DNA from: Oasisia sp. SBJ-2009
Taxonomy: Eukaryota > Annelida > Polychaeta > Sabellida > Siboglinidae
Assembly (NCBI GenBank): GCA_964017155.1
Contig: OZ024857.1
Location: 919,701-983,700 of the forward strand
DNA: 64,000 bases
Direction: 5' to 3'
Part shown: positions 10,705 through 55,366 of the stretch, in pieces
Numbering within the stretch: position 1 is the stretch's first letter
Layout of the letters: each line of letters opens with the position of its first letter
Position numbers and translations under genes: made by a program
Notes under the pieces: generated by a model
Told to the model about the DNA's origin: nothing
Seen by the model: only the letters and a program-made list of their open reading frames with translations
The model's database searches: none

Positions 10705-13700
10705 TGCTGTTTTATATAATCTGACCTTTATACCCCCTTGGAGCTAAAAAAAAAACCGCCCACACTCGTAAAAGCTCCAGTTACAGTAAAACAGGCATCC
10801 CTTCTCCCTCTTTCTGGGTCTCTTCATGCAACCCCCATCACAATTTCGGTCTTCCTCGCCTACTTTTCCCTCAACTTTCTGGGCATCTGCTCCCTTTGCC
10901 CGTTTGTCATCTCCAAGTCTTTCCACACGACCAGGCCATGTCAACCTACTCATCACCAGTTTCTTCTTAAGACTCCTTCATTCCAACCTCCACTCTCAGT
11001 TCATCTATTGTTCTCTTATCAGCTTTCTTAACTCCCACAATACTTCTTACCAGGTGTTGTTGTGTTTTTAAGATATTGCCTAATAGCTAAGGTTTGGTTT
11101 TGATGGAGCAAGGTTTCCAGTACTGGAGCACGGTTGGTTTCTGTTCTTCACGATCTTCACGGTTCTTCAAGTTTTTAACATAAATCTTAAGAAGGTTGTG
11201 CAGTGTACATAAATTATATATTATAGTATTGGAAAAGGATCCATGTGATAATATATCATGTGCAGAGTTAAATTTGAAAGCACTTAAATTATTGTTGATA
11301 TTACTAATAATACTAGATAATATGATAATACTGGAAAATCACAAGCTCTGGTAGCACCAGGATATTTGTGCTAAGCCTGCAAAGGTATTGGGCGTAGTTT
11401 TGTGATTTGAGTTAGTGTGATGTTTGAAGGTGGGCATGTCATAATGCTTTTATCAAAATGTTAATAAACACACAACATTTATTCGGCGTTGTGAATGACA
11501 AGATTTACTAGGATTTTTTGGTCAAATTTAGAAGTAGATATACTATTTCTGTACTGGATATGGGCAAAATCTGTAATATTGCGTGTGAGCGTAGCTATAC
11601 TAGGTTTTAGACGGAAGAATGACAGAGAGAAGTGTAGCGTTCGTATAATTTATTCAACCCCCAATATGGGTCATAGCTACCCGGATGTGTGTAGCATTGT
11701 CTATAGTGCATCAAAGCCTTGATGACATATGTGCTAATACTACAAAATCTGCGAAAAAAATATTGCTACAATTTGTAGGTAACATTACTGCTATATTGTG
11801 ACTTTACTTGATTTTTTTTGCAAATATAGAGACATTCGATAACAATTTATAACTGATATCACGATGACAAGTGGTCTGTTGTCAGTAGAAGTGTAGTCAT
11901 ATTTTCAGGATATATAACATTTTAATGACTTAATCACCAAAATGTAATAAATCACTTTTGCTTCATGTTTAATTTCTCCGGTGATGATTTTATTGTTAGT
12001 CGATTTACTTCCTATCTGACATCATGAAATGGCTGACAAAGTCATATTTCAGAACACTGAATAAATGTTATAATTAATTCACAAAACTTACTGTGGCATA
12101 GTATTTTTAGTAGCATAGTACTGACCAAATAATGTCTACTGACATTTTGGCAAGACAGATGCTATGTAACTTTTCCTTCATGTGACCTTGATAATCGTAG
12201 AGGTCATCCAGAAGCAAACGATTGCATGGATACAAATCCACAAACCCAGGTAAGTTATTGTATAAGCCGGATTGTGTAAAGGACTTTGTGGAAGGAACCG
12301 GCTGGCCCATCCTTGCACACCAGGGGGCGCTGTGGCTGATTACATCTTATCTACCCCTGGACATCACTTTCAAAAATTCATCTTTTAATGTCGCCCAATG
12401 AGATTGCCAAGAGGAGTGTTATCAGTCTCGGGTCACGATACGAGTGATTTCAGCCACGTGCACTGCTCATGGTACTTGCAGTGTTTATGGATGAAAGGGT
12501 CATTATATTAGGATCCCCTCAAGTTGTGTATCTGTCTTCAAATTGGGCTGGGTATTTGTGTTGTTCCCCCAGCTGGTGAACTTAATTGGTATAATTGTAT
12601 TTTTCGACTGCACTCCCCAGCCATACAGAGACGACCGGCCATGGGTAGTTTTGACCGGGGCTTGCGAGGATGAGTTGGCCAGTTGATTGTAAGTAAGCAC
12701 AATTAAATATTTTCATAGCAGATGTGTAAATAACAGGCACTGATTTGTTTTGCACAAATCAACTTATCCAGTGTGACTTAATGGGATGGAGACAGCTTCA
12801 TGGCCCACAACAGCCAGCGTAGTAATGTACTGTAGTTAACTGCACCGGCAGTATTGTCAATAAAACCTTTTTTGAAACTGGAAACTTTCAAATTAAGGAC
12901 ATTAGATAAATTAAAACCATATATCTTCCCTTTAAAACGTTAATGTAATTAGCACTTTTCTATTGATATAAGAATAAATGTAGCTTTGATGACATGTCAT
13001 GATGACATAACACAATGACCTGACATGTCATATCTGACTCACACAATGGATGAAACAACTTGTGGCATTTTGGTGTTATTAAAATAGATTAGAGGGTGTT
13101 ATTTTTGGCTGTCTTCCATAGATCAAATTTACTGCAATCTCGATTAGTTACCACTTAATATGGTCAACAAAATATGCTTTACGACCGGCCAAAATTCCGA
13201 ATTGACTAATGATGTACCTCAGTGTGTGTACAATGACAACATGACCTGAGCACACTGTGTGTACACTCTCTGCTCACAGACAGCACCACCTGCCTGTCAA
13301 CATGTCACTGTGTTCTGAATTTGTCACCAGTCTAAATGTATCACAGGATGGTGATATTTTGTCACCATTGTTGGAATATGTCACAGAGTGTTGTGAATGT
13401 GTCAGTCTGAATATATCACTGTGTATACTGAATGTATCATCACGAGTTAGTTTTGAATGTGTCACCAATTATTCTGTTTATATATTGAATATGTGATCAT
13501 AGGTATTTTGAATTTTTTTGAATAAATGTAATGCATCTGTCACCCCATCTTTTGTGTCACCGTGTTCTGAATATGCTACCATACACCAGGTGGCGCCAGG
13601 AGTTGAATCAAAAGTAGTTACGCTGAACACTCATTTGGTAGTACAATAACTTCGATTGTGACTAAATCTTTGGACACCAAGTTCAGAAGTGCATCAGTAC

Positions 13701-14234
13701 AAAAGGGTCGGTCAATCTACGAGTCAATCAAGTTTCTAATTGTGTGTGAACAGACCTGATTGATGTGTGAGGTGGATAGGTAAAATTATACAGGTACGTT
13801 TAGAAATGATGGTGGAATTTGGCAGTATTTTTCAATTCCTGTAACATTATGAGGCATATTCCAAAGAATAGGTAACGCCCCAGAAAACACAACATTACTA
13901 CAAAATGTAAATCAGAACTAGATAATTAAAGCTAGAGAGGTTTTATTACAGGAGTAAGCAATGAATGTAAATAATTTCATGATGGATGCTTACATGAAAC
14001 TGTAATAATAAAATAATAAGTAATATAATTATTATTACACATCTTCAAGATCAGTACTACTAGTACTATTACCAGCATATCAGCTTATAATCATTATTGT
14101 TGGCCCATCTAGCATTTATTGTTCATATGCTGTACACAAAATATAAATAAATCAAACAACTGAAACAAACAAGTTCAACACAAACAAACATAATAAGTGT
14201 TCATTTTACAGGATGTTTATAAAATGGTCACAAG

Positions 14235-14258
14235 TGTGTGTGTGAGAGTGTGTGTGTA

Positions 14259-14310
<52 letters not shown>

Positions 14311-14311
14311 T
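14235..14311. repeat. (TG)n and (GCGT)n microsatellite
   Basis: A GTGTG-rich lead-in passes into a nearly pure CGTG tetranucleotide run. Similar (GCGT)n or (ACGC)n tracts lie at 22095-22155 and 62266-62352, so this repeat type is recurrent here. Confidence 0.95.
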
Positions 14312-15589
14312 TTACATGAACAACAGACACACAATGAAAACATAACCGTCCTTAAATCTTCCTAAAAAGTAACTGTGGTATTCAAATGTTCATGTTTTAT
14401 AACATGGTGAATTTTTCAACCGTGGGAATTATCGGGTGTTGTCATGACAACCGACAGAGTGCAGACACATCGATTTTGTACATGACATCATCTTATGTAC
14501 TGCTGCATGACTACAGCACACCGCTAGTGAAGACACATCTCAGTGTTGCACCTACAAGGGAACAGACATTTCACGCATTAATTACAGATTTCAATATATT
14601 GACTAATCACTATCAATAATATCAATTACCAATATGCTACTTGATATCAATAATGTACTAATTGATATCAACGACATGTTGACTCATATAAATACCATAC
14701 TAACTGATATCGGTGAGTTTGATCATATCAGACTGAAGCCTGTGTCAAATTTATGTATAAATCCTACAATTTCACCTTTCTATCCCTGGTCGGTTGCTGC
14801 CAGCCAGCAGCGTCACAAAAGAATTCCATTGACTGCTATGAAACCATGAAGTGTGACTTGTGCTATAAAACACTTATTTCATTTTGTGTCTTGGTCTATT
14901 CTCTGATCAGCCTTAAGTTAAGTACAACAAAATTTCAAAAAGAATGCACTCAAAATCACCAACATATGGGCACACCTCGATTTGTGTGTGTAATGTTTGT
15001 GTACTTTATTTATAAACACTGCAAGATGTGCTTATCTTAACAGGATTTGTATACTATACTCATTATATTAATCAACGTCTAAACAGAAGGTACGAAATGC
15101 AGTATGTTCAGTCGGGGTATGTTTGAATAGAATGCCTCATTTATGAACCCTGGGTCAGTCTATATTTTCAAACAATGCTCATTCAAAACTGTCTAACATA
15201 TAGCCATATGCAAAATATGCCTAACTCACAGCAGATGTACTAAAGAATCCATTGACACTAGTTACAGAAGATTCCACAAGGTGGCACCCCTCCAAGTGTC
15301 GTCACAATCAGAAAAGGTTTGCGGCCGCCCAAGGAAACAAGACCCGTAGTTGGTCATTCAACGGCTAAACCAGCATTTCTCTACCGAATTTATCAAATGC
15401 CCCCCGTCATGTTTTTTAATCACTGTGACCCTATATCAATCACACAGTGGACAATTTTTTTTATGAGGAACTTTAATATACTCCTGTGTATTGTTATGAT
15501 ACATGTATAGGTCTTACATATACTATGGCCACGGGATGATGTGTGAAGTGTGACAGTCTACAGCCCCCTTCTATAGACTGATATTGGTA

Positions 15590-15906
15590 AAGGCAGTTCT
15601 CATATAGCGCAGTATCCAGTCTTTTTAGGACTGTTCAAAGCGCTTTACACTTTACTTCCCTGACAGACCTGTTCACTCAGACACCATCTCGGCTTCTCTT
15701 GGAAGCATCCAGCCATATGCTACAATTAATGCGCGAAGGCTGCTCGTACACATCTCCACCACTGTCTATAGCCAGGTACTCATTTATTCAGCTGAGTGAA
15801 CTGGAGCAATATAGAGTGAACAAACTTGCCCAAGGTTTTAACACCGCAGCCAGGATTCGAACCCGGGTTCTCGTAGTCGAGAGTCCGAAGCTCTACCCCT
15901 GAGCTC
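15590..15906 (-). mobile_element. tRNA-derived SINE, minus strand, well preserved
   Basis: Read on the minus strand it starts GCTCAGGGGTAGAGC, the D-arm/A-box region, and contains a perfect B box GGGTTCGAATCC near 15855-15866, then a 250-bp body ending in GCGCTATATGAGAAC. It is the better-preserved copy of the family also at 5735-6052 and lies about 115 bp beyond the topbp1 stop codon, in the direction of its 3' UTR. Confidence 0.85.
15783..15788 (-). promoter_or_regulatory. Candidate topbp1 polyadenylation signal inside SINE
   Basis: Read on the minus strand, AATAAA occurs about 230 nt after the topbp1 stop codon and lies within the SINE. No closer canonical signal was seen between 15789 and 16019. 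Use of it is inferred. Confidence 0.3.
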
Positions 15907-16019
15907 TACAAATTGGCAGACATCACGCACCCCCCTCCCCCCGTGAACCCATCATTTGAGAAATTACTAGGTAGTGGCAGGTGACATTTCTGGCCACCAG
16001 ATCCTCACCAGCTGTTGAT

Positions 16020-47075
<31,056 letters not shown>

Positions 47076-47149
47076 CTGTCACCAGTGACACAGTGTTAGT
47101 GTACGAGTCTGTGTCATGAAATAAAGGCTTCGACAAAGGTTTGACATTA

Positions 47150-47475
47150 ACCCAAAAAGGTAGTTACTGTTTGGGGTGGGGAGAGAGTTGAGGGGTACTT
47201 ACTGTTTGGGGTGGGGAGAGAGTTGAGGGGTAGTTCTGTTTGAGGTGGGGAGAGTTGAGGGGTACTTACTGTTTGATTTTGGGGAGAGAGTTGAGGGGTA
47301 CTTACTGTTTGATTTGGGGGAGAGAGAGTGTTGAGGGGTACTTACTGTTTGATTTGGGGGAGAGAGAGTGTTGAGGGGTACTTACTGTTTGATTTGGGGG
47401 AGAGAGAGGGTTGAGGGGTACTTACTGTTTGATTTGGGGGAGAGAGAGTGTTGACGGGTACTTACTGTTTGATTT
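47150..47475. repeat. About 44-bp minisatellite with GTAAGTACC motifs, seven copies
   Basis: Unit GAGGGGTACTTACTGTTTGA plus TTTGGGGGAGAGAGAGTGTT. Minus strand: AAACA-GTAAGTACCCC, a consensus 5' splice site in nearly every copy. No exon is recognised upstream (47476 onward), though a TopBP1 BRCT0-3 exon would be expected on that side. Confidence 0.9.
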
Positions 47476-48054
47476 GTTTTTTGATTTGTTTGATGGAAAT
47501 ATTCATTAAATATGTTCATCCTTGTTGTCCTGTCTTTAGTTGCATCATAAGTTATTACATGATGTATACTAAAAATACAGTAATGTCATACCTGAAATTA
47601 TTGAATATTACCTTTCATATGATACCCTACTTGCCCCAGTTGAAGAACTATCAAAAACTGACATGTTGGTTCACCTGAGCACGAAATTGCACAATAACAA
47701 TTGTATTTAAAACTAATAAAAAACATTGTTATATTGTTTTATAACCCCAATTAAATAGCAATGTTCAGAAAGGTAACAAAGTAATAATAATTATTATGAA
47801 ATAACAAAAGTAATTAATGAAGAACTGAAGATATGATCTGTATCTAAAAAACTGCACAATTGAAAAAGGACGCCCATTGCACCCAACTTACGTGTAGTAC
47901 TACCCTATCTGAGTATCAGACAAAAAGGGAGCCTACCATTATGAATTGTCCATAATTTTTTATAATCATCCCAGATATTTACCACTGACCTACACAGTGT
48001 TAAGAAAACTACTCTCCTGGACTGTAATATGGAAATATAAATATCACACTACAT

Positions 48055-48057
<3 letters not shown>

Positions 48058-48099
<42 letters not shown>
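48058..48099. repeat. (AT)n microsatellite
   Basis: About 21 AT units. It precedes a dispersed repeat starting GTGACCCATCTTAACAAAAT (48100-48330), related to 5195-5370. Confidence 0.95.
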
Positions 48100-48103
<4 letters not shown>

Positions 48104-48578
48104 ACCCATCTTAACAAAATCGGTCGGATGTCGGTAATTTTCAAAATTGAGTGATTAGTACCACTGGAAAGAGCAGAATTTCTGCTTTCATATGATATAT
48201 GATTCTAGAAGATATCTCGATTCTAGCCGAAGTTATAGCTTGACACACATGTGTGGGGTAGAAACCTTCAAAGTAACAAAATGGCCTTCAAAGTTGATGC
48301 AAAATATTTGTTAAGTTTCATGGAATGTACCTTAGTTACCATGGACCGATCTTGTTGAAACCTGGCATGTTGGAATATAATGTCATTCTTAAGATACTGT
48401 GTTAATATGAACACAAAATGTTTATTAGAAAGAAAATTGCAGATTAATTAATATTTTATGCAATTACCTCCGTTGCTAAGAAAAGCTAACAAACTCTGCT
48501 GCCGTTATGCCTTGGTTAGGATGGACATATCTGGCTGACATTTGGACAACTCAAAGATAGTATCATCCTCATTTTATA

Positions 48579-49274
48579 GGGCCCATAAGTGTGTCACGAT
48601 ACACGGCGAGACTCCACGCGATTGGAGCTGATTTGGGGACTGGTCATTAGAATAATATTCGATGGATGACAGTTGTAACTTCCGACTGATGAATATTAGG
48701 AAAATCAGGACATAAATATCTTGTGTTATACCTTTCTTATCTTAAATGTCCGATTTAATATTGAGTTTACCACACTATCATAGACATAGCGATTTATGTA
48801 GTGCAGATAATAGACACTCCCCACAAATTTTTGCCGTATGTTTTTTTATACTGATTTTGCATTTTACATAGCTGTACGTTGTGGTTTCGATAAGCACTTA
48901 TATCTGACAAATTGTCTAAATGCACATAATCATAACACATGTATACGTTTGGTCAAAACAGGTTGTACTGTTCGAAAAATGGCACTTTTCATTATTACTC
49001 AAGATCGCTAAACGCAAGTACTTGCCGCTGACGCTGTTGCCATGGCATCCACCATTATAATTGATAAAAATTCATGATTTCCGTGATCATTGTCACCGGC
49101 AAAGTGTTCCACTGCTTTTGCTTGTAATAATCTTTCGGACTGTATAACTGAAATTGTTAGACTGGAACAATTCGAATATTACAACCAATAACAAAACGAA
49201 GTCCTATACGTTAACATGAAGAATATGGACCTTCTGCCCCCAGCCTCGTTTTCGCGCGCGAGACTTACACGCCC
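48579..49274. mobile_element. TA-flanked DNA element, 696 bp
   Basis: TA dinucleotides flank inverted ends GGGCCCATAAGTGTG and, inverted from the right, GGGCGTGTAAGTCTC. Its left half matches window bases 1-298 in inverse orientation. No coding frame. Confidence 0.65.
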
Positions 49275-49417
49275 TATCAGAAAAAAAGTGTCATTTATTA
49301 CAGAAAAGGATAAACAATATCATATATACTCAGTGTTTATCAGGACAATTTAGAATGAGGACTAAACTCTGGTGCTGGCGAATTTTGGTGGGAATAAAAG
49401 ATGACAAGCCAAAGCAC

Positions 49418-50701
49418 TGGTATAGCTTTATCTAGAGACCCGTCCACCCGTCATTTGGATGGGCAATTTCAAATATGGACGGAGGAAATTTTTCGAGGAC
49501 GGGGAACAACCCGTCACAGTGTCACAAGGCCTCGTCCTGGCAGTTTGTATGACGGGTGTCACCGTGTCAGCATTGGAATATAACGTGTTCTGTATCCCCC
49601 AGAAACAAATCTATCCAGTACTGTGAAAGATGCCTACCACCAAACTATTCACGCGTACTATAAATATACACTGCAGGCGTAGCGGTAGCGCAGCGCAAGA
49701 AGCTCATTTTACGCGCGCGTGTAGGGCGCCTACCCATAGCGGCGGTCTTACACGTGGTTTCATTTGCTGCTAGAGGGGTCAATGTAATGCTTTTGGGGTG
49801 TCACACGTCAATAATAATGGGCATGAATTAACTAGTAACGCAAACTTTATAATACAGATTATGCACATTTTTCAAAGCATCAAAAATTAATATAAATTAC
49901 ATAGACGTTAGGGAGATTACATCAGTAATAAACTATACAAGTGTTATATGCCTGTATAATTATTATTAACATTTCGACTTTATGGCGTTCATGCCTGGAG
50001 TGACTCCCGGGAATGATCAGATTTAAAACGAGGCCACGTTAACGACGACCGAATAAACATTACATATTATCGTCCACGCGATGCCGCCGAAGGCGAAGGG
50101 TCGCAAACTAACAATAACCCAGTTTTTTTACGGAAACACAGACGCCAACTGTTACGGCAACAACTTCACCGCCGACGCCATCGACTGTCATTGACTCATT
50201 CACAATAATAGCCGATGTACATCGTGCTGATGTCCCCAATGACATGGCAATGAGGCTGCCAACGAGTCGGACGACGTCGTTACTGCTAGCGTGTCACTGT
50301 CAGCCGAGAACGTTAGTCCGCCTACGGCCACGCCGGCTAGATTTGACGACACCATTACTGTCATTGTCACTAACTTTGGTTGAGAGTACTGTATATAATG
50401 ACTGCATAATTGACCTAAAATGTGTTTTGTTGGAAGAAGTGAATACAAATTTTAAATTATTTTATAATTGCACTGAAATTGTTTTTTACACTGTCACTGC
50501 AACATAATATAACTACGTTTTTGTATTAGGCATGGTTGGGTAATACACGAAAATTGACATCTGAAATAAATAAGACAGTATTAATATTGTTCTGTGATTG
50601 ATTGGAGATATAGGATAGCAAAAAAAAGGTCTTCCAAAATAATTGCACACATTGCTCCCAAAGTTGTGACAGGCAAACATTTGATCCTGCATAAAGCCCT
50701 G
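49418..50701 (+). mobile_element. Longer hAT element related to the 300-bp MITEs, 1284 bp
   Basis: Ends TATAGCTTTATCTAGAGACC and GATCCTGCATAAAGCCCTG as in the MITEs at 1997 and 3116; flanking CAAAGCAC / CAAAGCAG is a 7-of-8 target duplication. It keeps a decayed coding start at 50081. It suggests that the MITEs are internal-deletion derivatives of this family. Confidence 0.78.
50081..50390 (+). pseudogene. Transposase N-terminus remnant
   Basis: ATG at 50081 opens MPPKAKGRKLTITQFFYGNT, a basic start typical of zinc-finger transposase-like proteins (compare KRQxTLxxFF), ending at TGA 50192-50194. After a frame change DVVTASVSLSAENVSPPTAT continues to about 50390. Too short to classify; it belongs to the element at 49418-50701. 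Confidence 0.5.
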
Positions 50702-51599
50702 CAAAGCAGCAAAGTCTTTCATCTAGATAAGGGTGGTTAGGCTACAGGGAGGTCTGGGGACTTCCCAGTCCTGCTCTCTGGCAATGAAATATGTCATCAC
50801 TGAAATGGGATTAAATTACACTAAGTGCAGGAATCTGCCTGCTTTGGCGGTAAGCCTACAGGCAGAACACAGTCCAAGGAGTGACTGTGCAACAAATATT
50901 TTCATCATTTATAACACACATGCACACATACGTATATGTACACACACATAGTCACTGCGTGTGGGATATCCCATATGTGTATCCGTGTCTGTGCCTGTGT
51001 ACTGTATGTGTGCTTATTTTGTGTGTAATCATTTATAATAATTATGTACTGTGTACAATATTACTGCACAAACATGGGCACCCACAGATATGTACACAGG
51101 CATACATGCAGTGAAATGGAGATACAACCTTTCATGATCATCTATTGTTTTAATAACAAACCAACAATTGTTCCAGTTCAGATCTATTCATAGGAAATTG
51201 TTGCATAACATTAAATGCACATGACTAATACATTACTGAATGTCATAGTAACTATACTGTCTAACAATTCTGGTGACACTTCACACATTCACATGACTGG
51301 TTGGAATGACACTGCCAATTTAGTGGTGGTTCGATATTCAATTATGTCAATGAAGTATCAAGATGAAAAAAATTGAACTTACAGATATATTGCAATATTT
51401 TAAATGATATATTGGGCAGCAGTGTATATAATATTCAGTAAATCAGTATTGTTTAACTGCCAATAAAGATATAAGATCTGTTGGTGGAATATTATACAAA
51501 CATATTTTTGTAGTACAACTTCAGCATAGCATTCAGCACCCACTGCCACTGAGTAAACAACTGAGAGCCTTGTTATCTGTTGCATGGCTCCTAAAGTTA

Positions 51600-52130
51600 C
51601 AATTCAAGATGTTATCTAATGCAGTGCTTACCAGGGACTGTCACAATATAACTTTGTATTACCAGTACTACAGTAAGCAGAAGGGTCAGGGGATGTGACT
51701 TCTCTTGGGAGAGAAGGTATTAATTAAGGAAATCTGACTGAATATTTACTTAACTGAAATGCTGAACAATGAACATGCAATGGCAAATGACAAAAAAGAA
51801 AATAACACTAAAACAGACGTAAACATTAAAAAAATCACACAAAAGTATATAAATATAAACAAGTAGAATGACCCCCTGGATACATTAAATATAACATTAA
51901 ATATAACGGACTACCTGATAAACATTTTAAATGTCAAATACACATCGTATTAAAAATGATATACAATTCAAATATGTAATATATCAGATGGGACAAACAC
52001 AGAATAGTTGTGGATTTAAAAAGGTTTACAGTTTACACTTAAACATAATAATTATGCAGCTAACCAACCAGACCCAGTCAGGATTCTGGAGGTAGTAACC
52101 AGTCATTCAGACAGTATAGGTGGGGCTGTG
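51600..52130. repeat. Diverged inverse relative of the e1 hAT element
   Basis: Minus-strand blocks match 45700-46080 (for example ATTCAGTCAGATTTCC, CCAGAATCCTGACTGGGTCT). A separate 50-bp block TGGCTCCTAAAGTTACAATTC is duplicated at 51585 and 52134. The ends are not defined. Confidence 0.6.
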
Positions 52131-52541
52131 GCATGGCTCCTAAAGTTACAATTCAAGATGTTATCTCATGCAGTGCTCTCATCCAGACATTAAAATAAAA
52201 TGTACTACCACAGACAGTTTAGAATTACCTAATACACCATGCTAAGCCTAAGAGACGGCCCCCAGGAGCCCAGGCCACAGCCCAGCCCACAGGGGAATCA
52301 ATCATCCATAGGTCATTAACACAGTAGGAACCCTGACCACTACACCCCTGTTTTGTAATAGTAGACTGGTCTAGATAAGCTGTGCGCCCTAAAGCTGACA
52401 TGAATTTAGTTTAACTTCTATGTCTATGTACCAGTCTCAATAACATTTAACAGGTACTGACAAAGACAACTTACGAAACATCCCGCATCGCCATGGCGCC
52501 GAGTTCGAAGTGGTCGCTGTCTGGCGGCAACACCCTTAAAA

Positions 52542-53741
52542 CTAGTCTCGCTTAACCGACTGTCGGTCGGCTGCGGAACTACGCCGAGAAGGCAGTCTGG
52601 CTACATTAACGGCTTTTGTTTGGGTAGCAGCCGTGATCTATAAAATGCTGCCACCTCACGGACACTGCCGTAATATATATTTTTATAAACAACTGCAAAT
52701 TTATATTTATTTTGTGTTAATATAAGTTTAATTTTGAATAGTTTTTATAATACAGCATTATTTGATCAAAAGGTTTCCATATTTAATTTGTATGCTATCC
52801 GTGTCGGGCTAGACAATGCTGCCACCTCACGGATACTGGTTAATCCTGCCGTAATTCTTATTTTATAAACAACGGTAAATTTGAATTTTTACTTACTTTT
52901 GTGTTAATATAAGTTCAATGGTGAATACTTTTCATATGATATTATTATCTTGTAAAACTATATCGTTATTTAAATTTTTATTTCATAGTTGGCCTGAGAG
53001 CCAATCAGCGTCTCTACCCTAATCTGGGGTAAGGCTGCCCGGATGTAGAAACTTAAGCCCATATACTGTCCCAGGCGGAGTTGAGGTAGCCTCGGTTACC
53101 CAGACTCCGTGAGGTGGCAGCACTTTTAGGCCCCCTCAACTACGCCTGGGACAGTATATATTCTTAAGTTTCTACATCCGGGCAGCCTTACCCCAGAATA
53201 GGGTAGAGACGCTGATTGGCTCTCAGGCCAACTATGAAATAAAAATTTAAATAACGATATAGTTTTACAAGATAATAATATCATTTGAAAAGTATTCACC
53301 ATTGAACTTATAGTAACACAACAGTAAGTAAAAATTCAAATTTACCGTTGTTTATAAAATAAGAATTACGGCAGGATTAACCAGTATCCGTGAGGTGGCA
53401 GCATTGTCTAGCCCGACACGGATAGCATACAAATTAAATAAGGAAACCTTTTGATTAAATAATGCTGTATTATAAAAACTATTAAAAATTAAACTTATAT
53501 TAACCCAAAATAAATAGAAATACAAATTTTTAGTTGTTTATAAAAAAAATATTACGGCAGTGTCCGTGAGGTGGCAGCATTTTATAGATCACGCGGATAC
53601 CAAACAAAAGCCGGCAAATGTCACCAGACTGTCTTCTCGGCGTAGTTCCGCAGCCGACCGACAGTCGGTTAAGCGAGACTAGAGTTGAGGGGGCTTAAAA
53701 GTGCTGCCACCTCACGGAGTCTGGGTAACCGAGGCTACCTT
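52542..53741. repeat. Large A-S-A'-S' palindrome, 1.2 kb
   Basis: Arm A (52542-53085) is inverted as A' (53135-53682) at about 95% identity; the 50-bp spacer S (53086-53134) is itself inverted as S' (53683-53741). The motif GCTGCCACCTCACGGA occurs six times, three in each direction. No coding frame. It is preceded at 52190-52540 by DNA with no recognised feature. Confidence 0.92.
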
Positions 53742-53793
53742 AAAAGTTGGTACCTCCCCTGCGCGCGCATGCTATAGGAATCTAGGTCACTTC

Positions 53794-54935
53794 CAGTGTT
53801 GCCAAGTCCGCGGTTTTCCCGCGCAATTGGCCGTCTTATTCATCGTCTCGTAATAAATACTGTGAACTACCAATTCAAAGCCTCCTGATGTTTTTGAATA
53901 CAGACACACACATCGTCATCGCCCACTCATGCCTGGGCCACCCAGTTGTCCACAAATAAGGGTAATAATCGTTCTCGCGCGCTACGGGTCACTGCTGCTG
54001 ATTACGTCATTACCAGCTCTTCTCTTCGTAGCGCTAGCCCAGCTCTAACTAGCCCAGCGACCATAAGTAGTCCAGGGATGTATGCATCCCGGGGGAGGGT
54101 TGTGAAGATGGAACATGGGGAAAAAGCGATATGCTAAATTTATCTGCTGGTACTACCATTTATCATGGCCATATAGCTAATAATTAATATCTTGATGATA
54201 GTAGACCTCATTAACTAACGTAATTATGTGCCACGACCGTAAGCCAATTCTGAACGCGCCCTCGAATAAGTCAAAAAATATAAATTGGTAATAAAGCACA
54301 GACGACATATCTCGCATTGACGTCTATAACTGCAAAAAAACTGACACTGGTTGACGGCATGTCAGAGCACCTTTCTCAATAAAAAAAATAAGTAATTGTT
54401 TTTTGTTTCACCAACTGTCTGCATCTAGTCCTGTAAACAGGCCAACGCCTCAGTTAGTTGTTAGTTAATCCTTGGCCGCAATGTTTTATCTGCGGGTACT
54501 ATAATTTTGTTATAATAATTTGTGATTGCGTGCGTACATGCCTGCATGCTTGCCTGTGTGTGCCATGTGCATATACGTGTGTAGCCAGTTTAGGGCATAT
54601 ATGTGATTACGTAGAGGGCCATTTATGTGGTGAATTTTGTGACGTTATGATGTACGCCTGGCCATGTCTGTTTATAAACAAGCATTTATAGTTCACCGTA
54701 GAACAGTAGGTGGCGGTCAACTGCAAGGAATGATAGAAACATACACTCATCATTGAGTAAATATTTTGTGCGTGACATACTTGAAATGCATTTCCCTCTT
54801 TATCGGTAGGGGTGTGTCACTGGCAAATTTTAAAATGTATCATTTTATAATTATTTGGGGGGAAAATTGGGCTAGTTTTGGGCTAGTTTTCGAGGGCGAT
54901 TGGGCGGGAAATTTAATTTTGACCTGGCAACACTG
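53794..54935. mobile_element. hAT-like element with CAGTGTTGCCA termini, 1142 bp
   Basis: Perfect 8-bp target duplication GTCACTTC (53786-53793, 54936-54943). Terminal repeats CAGTGTTGCCAAGTC and, inverted, CAGTGTTGCCAGGTC, continuing as imperfect GC-rich CCGCGCAATTGG/CCCGCCCAATCG. No transposase is recognised inside. Confidence 0.85.
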
Positions 54936-55366
54936 GTCACTTCCTTCCGGCTGCAGTGATTTCATTTCGCGCGTTTTTCCCGCTGGCCGAAAATGTCCTT
55001 CATGTTTACGAACTTAACTATGTTTTATTTATTATTCGTTATATGCACTTCTATTCAGCTACTCGTGACAAGTAACTGTAAATTCAAGTTCTAACAAGCT
55101 TGCAAACGGTATATTTGCAACTGCTGATATCTACGCTCCTTCACACAACGCAGAAAACAAACCTAGGCCAGCACTCTCTAGTATGAATCGTAGTCAGTAT
55201 TTCATATGACTGCAAACTTGTTGTAAGAAATCTTGTTTATAAATTTACGATACGTTGAAATTGATTTTAAAAGTCCCTTGTAGTTGCAGTCGTAGGTAGT
55301 TATATCAGGATAATGAGACTATACTTACATAATAATAAAAATTATGGTGTAAGTACCCCAGATAGC

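Noticed and set aside
15850..15906. Functional tRNA gene on the minus strand
   Set aside because: Good B box, but it is the head of a SINE with a second copy at 5735-6052, and the acceptor stem is lacking.
47540..47680. Upstream topbp1 exon ending at the orphan GTAAGTACC donor
   Set aside because: The frame in the required phase has a stop (TGA) after the only acceptor, and no BRCT similarity is visible.
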